A DNA stretch of 16,737 bases, from NCBI GenBank assembly GCA_964460185.1, contig CAYWTM010000076.1:1-16737 (forward strand), written 5' to 3'. The stretch is from JAVJPJ01 sp040217295. Its GTDB lineage: Bacteria; Pseudomonadota; Alphaproteobacteria; Rhodobacterales; Rhodobacteraceae. The notes under the pieces are model-generated. The model was given only the letters and a program-made list of their open reading frames with translations, was not told the DNA's origin and made no database searches. This document shows, one piece after another, positions 6,733 through 14,884 of the stretch (its first letter is position 1; the number at the start of each line of letters is the position of its first letter). The translations under genes were made by a program, and so were the position numbers.

Positions 6733-7755
6733 TCAGGTGGTTTCGGTCACCTTCTTCAAGTGCCTTGGCATGTCAGGATCCAGCCCACGATCACGTGCCA
6801 CGGTTTCTATCATGCTGTAGAAACTCACGATCAGAGCCAGCGGGTCGGTCAGCGGGTGCCCGGTGCGCACCAGGGGCAAAGCCGACGCACGGCGCACCAG
6901 GGACGTCGTCGCAAAGACCTCGGCCCCCTTTTCGGCCAAGGCATCGGCCACCTGGGCCAAGGGGCTTTCGGCCGCATCGGCCGCCGCAAAGGCCAACACC
7001 GGAAAACCGCGATCGACGATCGAGACCGGACCATGCAGCACTTCGGCCGAAGAATAGCTTTCGGCGTGGATCTGGCAGACTTCCTTGAATTTCAACGCCG
7101 CCTCGTTCGACATCGCCCAGGATGGCCCGCGCCCGAGCGTGTAGATCGACCCCACCCCAAGCGCCGCGCTCACCGCCGACCAATCCATGCCGCGCGCACG
7201 GTCCAGCTTTTCGGGCAGATCGTGGATCGCGGCGATCAATGCCGCGTCTCCCTTCACTTCGGCGATCAGCCACAATCCCGCCACCGCCGAGGTCACGAAT
7301 GTCTTGGTGGCAGCAACGCTCAGTTCGGGGCCCGCATGGATGTCGATAACAGCCTCGGCCACGTCAGCAAGGCGCGAGGCCGCGTTGTTCGTCAACGCCA
7401 CGGTCAGCGCGCCACCCTCACCCGCGGCGCGTGTCATCTCGACGATGTCCGGGCTTTGCCCCGACTGGGACACCGACAGGCAAACCGCGCCCTTCACCCG
7501 CAACCTTGCCCCGTAGATCGAGGCCACCGACGGCCCGACCGATGCAACCGGCAGGCCCAGCAGCAGTTCGGCAGCGTATTTCAGATAGGTGCAGGCGTGA
7601 TCCGAAGACCCACGCGCCACCGTCACGATCACGGCCGGGTCCGTGGCGCGCATGGCGGCCGCGGCGGCGCGGACGGGCCCACTTCCCCGATCCAGGAGCC
7701 GCGCCACGGCTTGCGGGATTTCCGCGATTTCCCGGCGCATCAGGGAGTCTGTCAT
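6733..7755 (-). CDS. Tandem SIS-domain sugar isomerase/deaminase (GlmS C-terminal-like, NagB-II/AgaS group)
   Basis: A 340-residue cytoplasmic protein with two SIS domains and no glutamine amidotransferase domain, so it is not a full GlmS. Domain 1 has ARGSSDHA (48-55), the phosphosugar loop SQSGQS (96-101) and ELSVAATKTF (144-153). Domain 2 has LGRGPSW (207-213), EAALKFKEV (218-226) and AESYSSAEVLHGP (231-243), whose His matches the ring-opening His of GlmS. The C-terminal tail HLKKVTET carries the Lys equivalent to that of GlmS. Such stand-alone proteins are usually amino-sugar-6-phosphate deaminases/isomerases. The ATG at 7755 has AAGGAGAGG just upstream; a GTG 7 codons earlier would cover that site. 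It is divergent from a third oxidoreductase and converges on the transport operon, so an amino-sugar or keto-sugar substrate is plausible (inference). Confidence 0.87.
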   Translation of the reverse strand: MTDSLMRREIAEIPQAVARLLDRGSGPVRAAAAAMRATDPAVIVTVARGSSDHACTYLKYAAELLLGLPVASVGPSVASIYGARLRVKGAVCLSVSQSGQSPDIVEMTRAAGEGGALTVALTNNAASRLADVAEAVIDIHAGPELSVAATKTFVTSAVAGLWLIAEVKGDAALIAAIHDLPEKLDRARGMDWSAVSAALGVGSIYTLGRGPSWAMSNEAALKFKEVCQIHAESYSSAEVLHGPVSIVDRGFPVLAFAAADAAESPLAQVADALAEKGAEVFATTSLVRRASALPLVRTGHPLTDPLALIVSFYSMIETVARDRGLDPDMPRHLKKVTETT

Positions 7756-7858
7756 TTGCCTCTCCTTCGCGGCCACCCTGCCCCGCCTGCGGGGGCTTGT
7801 CCATCACTTGCGGCCCCCTGCGCGACAGTCCATCCTGACGCGGCAAGGGGGTGCGCGC
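7756..7858. promoter_or_regulatory. Divergent intergenic region between SIS and third oxidoreductase genes
   Basis: These 103 bases must hold the promoters of two genes that start on opposite strands. It includes a palindrome CCCCGC-CT-GCGGGG (7781-7794), possibly an operator or part of a hairpin. A weak sigma-70-like pair, TTGCGG (7808-7813) and CATCCT (7831-7836) with 17-base spacing, faces the oxidoreductase. AAGGGGG at 7845-7851 is its ribosome site. The promoter assignment is tentative. Confidence 0.35.
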
Positions 7859-8875
7859 ATGGTCAGGGTTCTCGTCATCGGATTGGGCAACATGGGGCAG
7901 AGCCACGCGCTGGCCCATCATCGGCTGAAGGGCTGCGAAATCGTGGGCCTGGTCAACCGATCGCCTCGCGATCTGCCCGAGGCCTTGCAAGGCTACCCGG
8001 TCTTTTCGGATATCGCCGACGGCCTTGCGCAATCCCCGGACCTGGTCGTGATCGCCACCTATTCGGACAGTCACGCCGATCTTGCGATCCGCGCGATGGA
8101 GGCGGGCGCGCATGTCTTTGTCGAAAAACCCCTGGCCACCACGGTCGCCGATGCCCAAAGGGTCGTGGCCGTGGCAAAGGCCACGGGGCGAAAGCTGGTG
8201 GTGGGGTATATCCTGCGCCACCATCCGTCCTGGATGAGGTTGATCGACGAGGCGCGCGAACTCGGCGGGCCCTACGTGTTCCGCATGAACCTGAACCAGC
8301 AAAGCAGCGGCGCGGAATGGGCGACGCACAGGGCGCTGATGCAGACGACCTCGCCGCTGGTGGATTGCGGCGTGCACTACGTCGATGTCATGTGCCAGAT
8401 CACCGATGCCAGACCGGTGCGCGTTCAGGGCATCGGCCTGCGCCTGTCCGATGAGATCGCGAGCGACATGTACAATTACGGCCAGCTCCAGGTGGTGTTC
8501 GCCGACGGGTCGGTCGGCTGGTACGAAGCGGGCTGGGGCCCGATGATGTCCGAGACGGCGTTTTTCGTGAAGGATGTGGTCAGCCCCAGGGGCTCTGTCT
8601 CGATCACCGATGCCGACAAGGGGGCCAGCGCCGATATCGACGGACATACCCGTGTGGGCGGCCTGCTGGTTCATCGCCCCGAAGGTGACCGGATGATCGA
8701 CCTGCCCGATGAACCCGGCCACCAGGCACTGTGCGATGCCGAGCAGGCCTTCGTTCTGCGCGCCATCGGCGAGGATCTGGACCTGAGCCGCCACATGAAT
8801 GACGCGGTGCAAAGCCTGGCGATCGTTCTGGCCGCCGATGAAAGCATCCGCACGGGCCAGCCGGTCTTGCTGTAG
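7859..8875 (+). CDS. Gfo/Idh/MocA family oxidoreductase, third of three
   Basis: A 338-residue cytoplasmic NAD(P)-dependent oxidoreductase with the canonical family layout: nucleotide loop GLGNMG (8-13), EKP motif (89-91, in VFVEKPL), and the catalytic segment VDCGVHYVDV (168-177) with its conserved His. The C-terminal alpha/beta domain follows at the usual length. The ATG at 7859 is preceded by AAGGGGG with 7 bases of spacing; the open frame extends far upstream but only over the divergent SIS gene. It is transcribed alone, divergently from the SIS gene, and ends against the bidirectional terminator shared with katG. It is the most conventional of the three oxidoreductases here and most resembles inositol- or glucose-type dehydrogenases, but substrate cannot be assigned. 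Confidence 0.88.
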   Translation: MVRVLVIGLGNMGQSHALAHHRLKGCEIVGLVNRSPRDLPEALQGYPVFSDIADGLAQSPDLVVIATYSDSHADLAIRAMEAGAHVFVEKPLATTVADAQRVVAVAKATGRKLVVGYILRHHPSWMRLIDEARELGGPYVFRMNLNQQSSGAEWATHRALMQTTSPLVDCGVHYVDVMCQITDARPVRVQGIGLRLSDEIASDMYNYGQLQVVFADGSVGWYEAGWGPMMSETAFFVKDVVSPRGSVSITDADKGASADIDGHTRVGGLLVHRPEGDRMIDLPDEPGHQALCDAEQAFVLRAIGEDLDLSRHMNDAVQSLAIVLAADESIRTGQPVLL

Positions 8876-8933
8876 CGCGCCCCGGCGATCCGCAAACCCC
8901 CGGCCGACCCGCCACCCCGGCCACCGAAATGCA

Positions 8934-8961
8934 AAACGCCCCGGCGCAAACCGGGGCGTTT
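8934..8961. terminator. Bidirectional rho-independent terminator
   Basis: A perfect 11-bp stem, AAACGCCCCGG (8934-8944) and CCGGGGCGTTT (8951-8961), closes a 6-base loop CGCAAA. The A/T ends of the arms provide a short T run in both directions (TTTCG on +, TTTTGC on -). It stands between the convergent ends of the third oxidoreductase gene (stop at 8875) and katG (stop at 8983), so it can serve both. Confidence 0.85.
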
Positions 8962-8982
8962 CGATTATCGTGTGGCAGGCGC

Positions 8983-11187
8983 TCAGGCCAGGTCGAAACG
9001 ATCCGCGTTCATCACCTTGGTCCAGGCCTTGGCGAAATCGGCCGCGAATTTGCCTTTTGCGTCTTCGCAGGCATAGACTTCGGCCACGGCGCGCAGGATC
9101 GAATTCGAGCCAAAGACGAGGTCGACCGCCGTGCCGGTCCACTTGACCTCGCCGGTGGCGCGGTCACGGCCCTCGTACAGGCCTTCGGTCGCGGCCGGCT
9201 TCCAGGCCGTGCCCATGTCGAGCAGGTTCACGAAGAAATCCGTGCTCAGCACACCGGGGCGATCGGTGAAGATGCCGGTGTCGCTGTCATCGGCATTGGC
9301 GCCAAGCGCGCGCATGCCGCCCACCAGAACCGTCATCTCGGGCGCGGTCAGCTTCATCAACGCAGCCTTGTCGACCATGAGTTCCGCCGCATCGCGTGAC
9401 GGCGTGCCCTTCACGTAGTTGCGGAACGCGTCGGCACGGGGTTCGAGAACGGCGAAGCTGTCGACATCGGTCATCTCGTCGGTCGCATCGGTCCGGCCCG
9501 GCGCGAACGGGATCGTCACGGTTTCACCGGCGGCCGCAGCTGCGGCTTCGACCGCAGCATTGCCCGCCAGCACGATCAGATCGGCGATCGAGATCTGGAC
9601 GCCGCCGGCATGGGCTGCGTTGAACTCGGACCGGATGGCCTCCAGCGTGTCCAGCACCTTGGCCAGTTCGGTCGGACGGTTGACCGCCCAATCCTTTTGC
9701 GGCGCCAGCCGGACGCGGGCACCGTTGGCCCCGCCCCGCTTGTCGGAACCGCGGAAGGTCGAGGCCGAGGCCCAGGCCGCGCGCACCAGTTCGGACACCG
9801 TCAGGCCCGATGCCATCACCGTGGCCTTGAGATCGGCAACCTCGGCGTCGCCCACCAGCGGATGCGTGACCGCAGGCACGGGATCTTGCCAGATCAGGAC
9901 TTCGTCGGGCACTTCCTTGCCCAGGTAGCAGTCAACCGGCCCCATGTCGCGGTGGGTCAGCTTGAACCACGCGCGGGCAAAGGCATCGGCAAATTCCTGC
10001 GGGTTGGCGTGGAAGCGGCGCGAAATCTTTTCGTAGGCCGGGTCCATCCGCATTGCCATGTCGGCGGTTGTCATCATGATATGGGTCTTGCCCGCACCAT
10101 CGGCGGTGGGGGCCATGTCACCCTCTTTCAGGCCCTTGGGCTGCCATTGCTGCGCGCCCGCGGGGGAATGGGTCAGTTCCCATTCATAGCCGAACAAGAC
10201 ATCGAAATAGGACATGTCCCACGTGATGGGCGTCGGCGTCCAGGCGCCTTCGATGCCCGAGGTCGTGGTGTCGACGCCATTGCCGGTGCCAAAGGCATTG
10301 GTCCAGCCAAATCCCTGCTCCTCGAGACTGCCGCCTTCGGGTTCGGGGCCGACCAGCGCAGGGTCGCCCGCGCCGTGGGCCTTGCCGAAGGTGTGGCCGC
10401 CCGCGACCAGTGCCACGGTTTCCTCGTCATTCATCGCCATCCGCGCAAAGGTGTCGCGGACGTCGAAACCGGATGCCAGCGGATCGGGGTTGCCATTGGG
10501 GCCTTCGGGATTGACGTAGATCAGGCCCATCTGAACCGCGCCCAGCGGGTTCAGCAGTTCGCGGTCACCACTGTAGCGTTCATCGCCAAGCCATTCGGCC
10601 TCGGGACCCCAGTAGATGTCCTCCTCGGGTTCCCAGACGTCGGCACGGCCGCCGCCGAACCCGAAGGTGGTCCCACCCATGGATTCAATGGCGACATTGC
10701 CCGCCAGGATCATCAGATCGGCCCAGGACAGGTTGGCCCCGTATTTCTGCTTGATCGGCCACAGCAGGCGGCGCGCCTTGTCGAGGTTACCGTTATCGGG
10801 CCACGAATTCAGCGGCGCGAACCGCTGCGTCCCGGTCGAGCCGCCACCACGGCCATCGGCGATCCGGTAGGTGCCCGCCGAATGCCACGCCATGCGAATG
10901 AAGAACGGGCCGTAGTGGCCATAGTCGGCCGGCCACCAATCCTGGCTGTCGGTCATCAGCGCGGTCAGATCCGCCTTTACCGCGTCCAGGTCGAGTTTCT
11001 TGAAAGCTTCGCCATAGTCGAACGCCTCGCCCATCGGGTCGATCTGGGGCGCGTTCTGGTTCAACACCTTGAGGTTCAGCTGGTTCGGCCACCAGTGCAG
11101 GTTCGCCGTGTTGCCGGTGGCCTGTTCCTTGTGCGCGCCGTGCATCACGGGGCAGCGGCCGGCCATGTCCTTGGGGGCTCCGTCCAT
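8983..11187 (-). CDS. katG: Catalase-peroxidase KatG
   Basis: A 734-residue bifunctional haem enzyme that breaks down hydrogen peroxide and oxidises electron donors. All family landmarks are present: distal Arg 98, Trp 101 and His 102 in RMAWHSAGTYR; Tyr 224 in GLIYVNPEGPNG and Met 250 in FARMAMND, which with Trp 101 form the covalent Met-Tyr-Trp cofactor; and the proximal haem ligand His 265 in GGHTFGKAHG. A second, haem-less peroxidase-like domain makes up the C-terminal half, as usual. Length matches the family. I chose the ATG at 11187 (MDGAPKD), preceded by AGGGAGAG on the minus strand; 20 further in-frame upstream residues read as untranslated leader. It is divergent from oxyR, so peroxide induction through OxyR is expected. 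No signal peptide, so cytoplasmic. Confidence 0.98.
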   Translation of the reverse strand: MDGAPKDMAGRCPVMHGAHKEQATGNTANLHWWPNQLNLKVLNQNAPQIDPMGEAFDYGEAFKKLDLDAVKADLTALMTDSQDWWPADYGHYGPFFIRMAWHSAGTYRIADGRGGGSTGTQRFAPLNSWPDNGNLDKARRLLWPIKQKYGANLSWADLMILAGNVAIESMGGTTFGFGGGRADVWEPEEDIYWGPEAEWLGDERYSGDRELLNPLGAVQMGLIYVNPEGPNGNPDPLASGFDVRDTFARMAMNDEETVALVAGGHTFGKAHGAGDPALVGPEPEGGSLEEQGFGWTNAFGTGNGVDTTTSGIEGAWTPTPITWDMSYFDVLFGYEWELTHSPAGAQQWQPKGLKEGDMAPTADGAGKTHIMMTTADMAMRMDPAYEKISRRFHANPQEFADAFARAWFKLTHRDMGPVDCYLGKEVPDEVLIWQDPVPAVTHPLVGDAEVADLKATVMASGLTVSELVRAAWASASTFRGSDKRGGANGARVRLAPQKDWAVNRPTELAKVLDTLEAIRSEFNAAHAGGVQISIADLIVLAGNAAVEAAAAAAGETVTIPFAPGRTDATDEMTDVDSFAVLEPRADAFRNYVKGTPSRDAAELMVDKAALMKLTAPEMTVLVGGMRALGANADDSDTGIFTDRPGVLSTDFFVNLLDMGTAWKPAATEGLYEGRDRATGEVKWTGTAVDLVFGSNSILRAVAEVYACEDAKGKFAADFAKAWTKVMNADRFDLA

Positions 11188-11340
11188 GTCTCTCTCCCTG
11201 AGATAGAATTCCGAAAAACAAAAGGACACCATGCAGCGATTCCGCATCTCGAAACCGGTAGGAAGACGTCCCTCTTAGAGTCGTTCTAACAAACTCCGAC
11301 GATTAGTTTAAGTTGGATTTCCTGATAGATGCGATAAGTT
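11188..11340. promoter_or_regulatory. Divergent katG-oxyR control region with an OxyR-like site
   Basis: This 153-base region is clearly more AT-rich than its surroundings. At 11275-11289 lies TTAG-N7-CTAA, an exact inverted repeat in the ATAG-N7-CTAT spacing known for OxyR half-sites. The next expected tetrads 22 and 33 bases to the right (11297-11300 and 11308-11311) are CGAC and TTAA, so only one half is good. The site is 51 bases before the oxyR start and about 87 before the katG start, suiting activation of katG and self-control of oxyR. Exact -10 and -35 elements are not convincing by eye. Confidence 0.5.
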
Positions 11341-12264
11341 ATGGTTATGACAAACATAACATTCAAGCAGTTGCGCTATGTGGATGCGTTGGCCCGTCAT
11401 CGCCATTTCGGACGGGCGGCCGAGGTCTGCGCGATTTCGCAACCGGCTTTGTCCATGCAGATCAAGGATTTGGAGGCCGAACTTGGCGCTCCGCTGTTCG
11501 AACGTGGCGCGCACAAGGTCAGCCTGACCGCCCTGGGTGAAGAAATCACCGCCCGCGCCCGCGACATTCTGCGCGCGGTGGATGAACTGGGCGATCTGGC
11601 GCGCGCGCGGCAGGGCTGGCCGACGGGGCGGCTGAGGGTCGGGGTGATTCCCACGATCGCCCCCTATTTGCTGCCACGCGTGATCGGGGATCTGAACCGG
11701 CTATACCCGGGCCTGGACCTGCATGTGCGCGAGACCCAGACCGAACGCCTGGTGGCGGAACTGCACGACGGGCAGCTTGATGCCGCCCTGGTGGCGTTGC
11801 CGGTCTCGGAACCCCGGCTGGAAGAGGTCGCGCTGTTTTCCGAAGGCTTCATGCTGGTGCGCCCGTCCAGCGATGCGGGCCTTCCTGCGCCGGACGCCGA
11901 CACGCTGCGCGACATGCGCCTGCTGCTGCTGGAGGAGGGCCATTGCTTTCGCGACCAGGCGCTGGCGGTATGCGGTCTGCGCGCGGGCCAGCCCCGAACC
12001 GGGCTTGATGGCAGTTCCCTGTCGACCCTGGTGCAGATGGTGGGCGCAGGCATCGGCGTGACGCTGATCCCCGATATGGCGGTGGCTGTCGAAACGCGGG
12101 GCACGGCGGTATCGGTGGCAGGGTTCGACCGGGGCCGACCAGCCCGAACCATCGGCATGATCTGGCGCAAGTCCAGCCCCATGGCTACCGAATTGCACGA
12201 TATCGCCGAGGTTGTGCGCCAATCGGCCGAAGCCATGTATGCCCAGCCCCCCCAGCCGGCCTGA
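11341..12264 (+). CDS. oxyR: LysR-family hydrogen peroxide sensor OxyR
   Basis: A 307-residue transcription factor with an N-terminal winged helix-turn-helix (about residues 8-66, including SQPALSMQIKDLE) and a C-terminal regulatory domain. The OxyR signature is present: Cys 202 and Cys 211 in GHCFRDQALAVC, the same 9-residue spacing as the peroxide-sensing Cys 199 and Cys 208 of the E. coli protein, which form a disulfide on oxidation. Length equals that of known OxyR proteins. The divergent position next to katG is the classic arrangement and supports katG as its target. Two ATG codons, at 11341 and 11347, are possible starts; neither has a clear ribosome site, and the choice changes only two residues. 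Confidence 0.95.
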   Translation: MVMTNITFKQLRYVDALARHRHFGRAAEVCAISQPALSMQIKDLEAELGAPLFERGAHKVSLTALGEEITARARDILRAVDELGDLARARQGWPTGRLRVGVIPTIAPYLLPRVIGDLNRLYPGLDLHVRETQTERLVAELHDGQLDAALVALPVSEPRLEEVALFSEGFMLVRPSSDAGLPAPDADTLRDMRLLLLEEGHCFRDQALAVCGLRAGQPRTGLDGSSLSTLVQMVGAGIGVTLIPDMAVAVETRGTAVSVAGFDRGRPARTIGMIWRKSSPMATELHDIAEVVRQSAEAMYAQPPQPA

Positions 12265-12353
12265 CATCGCTTTTTCCCGCACGGGCGGTCTCGCCAAAGC
12301 GGAAAATAACGCTAAGGTCACCGAACCGGGGGGAAAACCGGGAAGGGGGACAG

Positions 12354-13889
12354 ATGACAGATACCTTGATCGCCATGCTTGGCGTCCATGCGGGCACGGC
12401 ACCCGCCATCGGGGCGCCCGGGCGCGACTGGCTGAGTTATGACGGTCTGCGCGCGCAGGCCGGACAAACCGCGGACGCGCTGCATGCAGCGGGCGTCGGG
12501 CGCGGCGACCGGGTGGCCATCGTGCTGCCCAACGGGCCGGACATGGCCACGGCCTTCGTCACCGTCGCGGGCGTGGCCACCACCTGCCCCCTCAACCCCG
12601 CCTACAAGGAAGACGAGTTTGCCTTTTACCTTGAGGATCTCAAGGCCAAGGCCATCATCCTGGCGGAGGGTGAAACCGGCCCCGCCTTTGCCGCCGCCAC
12701 GGCGCAGGGGCTGGCGATCTTGCGTCTGGCCAGCGACCCCGATGCGCCCGCGGGCCGTTTCACGCTGCGGGCCGAAACCAGCGCGGGACAGGCCGACACA
12801 TCCGCCCCCGGCCCCGATGACGTGGCACTGATCCTGCACACATCGGGGACCACGTCGCGGCCCAAGATCGTGCCTTTGCTGCAGTCCAACGTCGCCGCTT
12901 CGGCCAGGCATATCGGAACGTCGCTGATGCTGACGCCCAACGACCGCTGCATGAACGTGATGCCGCTGTTCCATATTCACGGGCTGATCGCGGCCGTCTC
13001 CGCCACGCTGGCGTCGGGCGGGTCGGTCTGGTGTGCGCCAGGCTTCGACGCGCTGAAATTCTTTGGCTGGATGGATGAGGCGCGGCCGAACTGGTACACC
13101 GCCGTCCCGACGATGCATCAGGCGATCTTGTCGCGCGCGCCGCGCAATGCCGACACGATCCGGAACGTGCCGCTGAGGTTCCTGCGTTCGTCCTCGGCCT
13201 CGCTGCCGGGGCCGGTCATGGAAACGCTGGCCGAAACCTTCGGCGCACCGGTGATCGAGGGCTACGGCATGACCGAAGCCGCCCACCAGATGGCGTCGAA
13301 CCCGTTGCCGCCGGGCGCGCAGAAACCCGGTGCCGTGGGCATCGAGGCAGGGCCGTTGGTCCGTATCGCCCATGAGGTGGAAAACCGCCTGATGGATGGC
13401 GTGGGCGAGGTCGTGATCTCGGGCCCCAACGTGACCCCCGGATACGAGGGCAACCCCGAGGCCAATGCCAAGAATTTCTTCGAGGCGGACGGCCGGCGAT
13501 GGTTCCGCACCGGCGATCAGGGGCAGTTCGACGCGGACGGTTACCTGACCCTTACCGGGCGGCTGAAAGAGATCATCAATCGCGGCGGCGAAAAGGTGTC
13601 GCCCCTCGAGGTCGATGGTGTCTTGTCCGCCCATCCCGCCATCGCGCAGGTGGTGACCTTTGCACTGCCACACCCGAAACTGGGGGAAGAGGTTGCCGCC
13701 GCCGCCGTCCTGAAAGACGGCGCCGAGGCCAGCGAGGCCGACATTCGCGCCTTTGCCGCAGACCGGCTGGCGGCGTTCAAGGTCCCGCGCAAGGTGGTGA
13801 TCCTTGACGAGATCCCCAAAGGCGCCACCGGCAAGATGCAACGGATCGGGCTGGCCGAAAAGCTTGGGCTGACGGGCGACACCACATGA
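12354..13889 (+). CDS. Acyl-CoA synthetase of the oxalate-CoA ligase (AAE3/Pcs60) type
   Basis: A 511-residue adenylate-forming enzyme that would activate a carboxylate to its CoA thioester with ATP. Motifs in order: P-loop HTSGTTSRPK (162-171), MPLFHIHGL (203-211), NWYTAVPTMHQ (246-256), the A5 motif YGMTEAAHQM (304-313), TGD (386-388), the hinge GRLKEIINRGGEK (402-414) and the catalytic C-terminal Lys 494 in GATGKMQR. The segments TSRPK, NWYTAVPT, SSSASL and SNPLPPG-KPGAVG match the plant and yeast oxalyl-CoA synthetases as I remember them, hence the call; other short dicarboxylates or fatty acids remain possible. AAGGGGG precedes the ATG by 4 bases. It overlaps the next gene as ATGA. No oxalyl-CoA decarboxylase or formyl-CoA transferase is in the window. 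Confidence 0.8.
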   Translation: MTDTLIAMLGVHAGTAPAIGAPGRDWLSYDGLRAQAGQTADALHAAGVGRGDRVAIVLPNGPDMATAFVTVAGVATTCPLNPAYKEDEFAFYLEDLKAKAIILAEGETGPAFAAATAQGLAILRLASDPDAPAGRFTLRAETSAGQADTSAPGPDDVALILHTSGTTSRPKIVPLLQSNVAASARHIGTSLMLTPNDRCMNVMPLFHIHGLIAAVSATLASGGSVWCAPGFDALKFFGWMDEARPNWYTAVPTMHQAILSRAPRNADTIRNVPLRFLRSSSASLPGPVMETLAETFGAPVIEGYGMTEAAHQMASNPLPPGAQKPGAVGIEAGPLVRIAHEVENRLMDGVGEVVISGPNVTPGYEGNPEANAKNFFEADGRRWFRTGDQGQFDADGYLTLTGRLKEIINRGGEKVSPLEVDGVLSAHPAIAQVVTFALPHPKLGEEVAAAAVLKDGAEASEADIRAFAADRLAAFKVPRKVVILDEIPKGATGKMQRIGLAEKLGLTGDTT

Positions 13890-14863
13890 AGATCTGCATC
13901 TTCGGCGCAGGCGCCATCGGCGGTTTCATGGGCGTGAAACTCGCGCAGGCCGGGGCCGATGTCAGCCTCGTGGCACGAGGCCCGCACCTGGCGGCGATGC
14001 GCGAAAAAGGCCTGACCCTTGTTGAAGAAGGTCAGACCACCACCGTCGCGGTCACCGCGTCGGACGATCCAGCGGCTCTTGGTCCGCAGGATTACGTGAT
14101 CGTGACGCTCAAGGCCCATTCGGTCCCGCCTGTCGTGGGCCGGATGCAGCCGTTGATCGGCGATCACACGACGATCGTTTCGGGGGTGAACGGCGTGCCG
14201 TGGTGGTATTTCCACAAGATCGGCGGCCCGCTGGAAGGCACGCGCCTGGCCAGTGTCGATCCTGGTGACGCGCAATGGAACGGCTTTGGGCCGGACCGGG
14301 TTTTGGGCTGCGTGGTCTACCCGGCCGCCGAAGTGCCGGAACCGGGCATTATCCACCACATCGAGGGCAACCGGTTTTCCCTTGGCGAACCCGATGGCTC
14401 CAAGTCCGACCGCGCGATGGCCCTGTCACAGGCTCTTGGCGCGGCGGGGCTGAAGGCCCCCGTCCGGCCAAGGCTGCGCGACGAGATCTGGGTCAAGCTG
14501 TGGGGGAACCTGTCGTTCAACCCGATCTCGGCGCTGACCCATGCCACGCTGGATGTGCTGTGCACCGATCCCGGCACCCGTGCCGTGGCGCGCGCCATGA
14601 TGCTCGAGGCGCAGGCCATCGCCGAAGGTCTGGGGGTGAAATTCCCCGTCGACGTCGACCGCCGCATCGATGGTGGGGCCGCGGTGGGCGCGCACCGCAC
14701 GTCGATGCTGCAGGATCTGGAGGCTGGGCGCCCGATGGAAATCGATGCGCTTTTGGGGTCGGTGCAGGAACTGGGACGGATCTCCGGCCATGCCACGCCC
14801 ACGATCGATACCGTGCTGGCGCTGACGAAACTCAGGGGACGGGTGGCGGGGCTTTACGCCTGA
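13886..14863 (+). CDS. 2-dehydropantoate 2-reductase family protein (ApbA/PanE-like ketoacid reductase)
   Basis: A 325-residue cytoplasmic NADPH-dependent ketoacid reductase. It starts directly with the Rossmann loop GAGAIG (7-12), has TLKAH (74-78) and NGVPWW (102-107) in the N-domain, WVKLWGNLSFNPISAL (202-217) whose Lys 204 matches the catalytic Lys 176 of E. coli PanE, and PMEID (283-287) whose Glu matches Glu 256. Catalytic residues are thus complete. Translation is coupled to the acyl-CoA ligase by an ATGA overlap, with no other pantothenate gene nearby. It may therefore be a paralogue acting on another 2-ketoacid in the ligase's pathway rather than the housekeeping panE (inference). 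It ends 21 bases from the convergent ridA-like gene, with no terminator visible between them. Confidence 0.85.
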   Translation: MKICIFGAGAIGGFMGVKLAQAGADVSLVARGPHLAAMREKGLTLVEEGQTTTVAVTASDDPAALGPQDYVIVTLKAHSVPPVVGRMQPLIGDHTTIVSGVNGVPWWYFHKIGGPLEGTRLASVDPGDAQWNGFGPDRVLGCVVYPAAEVPEPGIIHHIEGNRFSLGEPDGSKSDRAMALSQALGAAGLKAPVRPRLRDEIWVKLWGNLSFNPISALTHATLDVLCTDPGTRAVARAMMLEAQAIAEGLGVKFPVDVDRRIDGGAAVGAHRTSMLQDLEAGRPMEIDALLGSVQELGRISGHATPTIDTVLALTKLRGRVAGLYA

Positions 14864-14884
14864 TCCGCCACCATCCTCGGCGCC

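Noticed and set aside
6670..8454. A 594-codon open frame on the + strand opposite the SIS gene
   Set aside because: It starts inside a repeat palindrome and overlaps two well-supported genes; composition is that of an antisense shadow.
7418..9142. A 574-codon open frame on the minus strand across the SIS start, third oxidoreductase and terminator
   Set aside because: It crosses several real genes and a terminator, has low-complexity His/Arg/Gly-rich composition and matches no family.
9610..11289. A 559-codon open frame on the + strand opposite katG
   Set aside because: It is an antisense shadow of katG, a gene with complete catalytic motifs; long antisense frames are expected at this GC content.
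12318..13841. A 507-codon minus-strand frame opposite the acyl-CoA ligase
   Set aside because: Antisense to a gene with a full set of adenylation motifs; Arg/Gly/His-rich with no recognisable domain.
14864..14884. Possible terminator between the convergent ketoacid reductase and RidA genes
   Set aside because: The 21-base gap has no inverted repeat or T run that could act as one.
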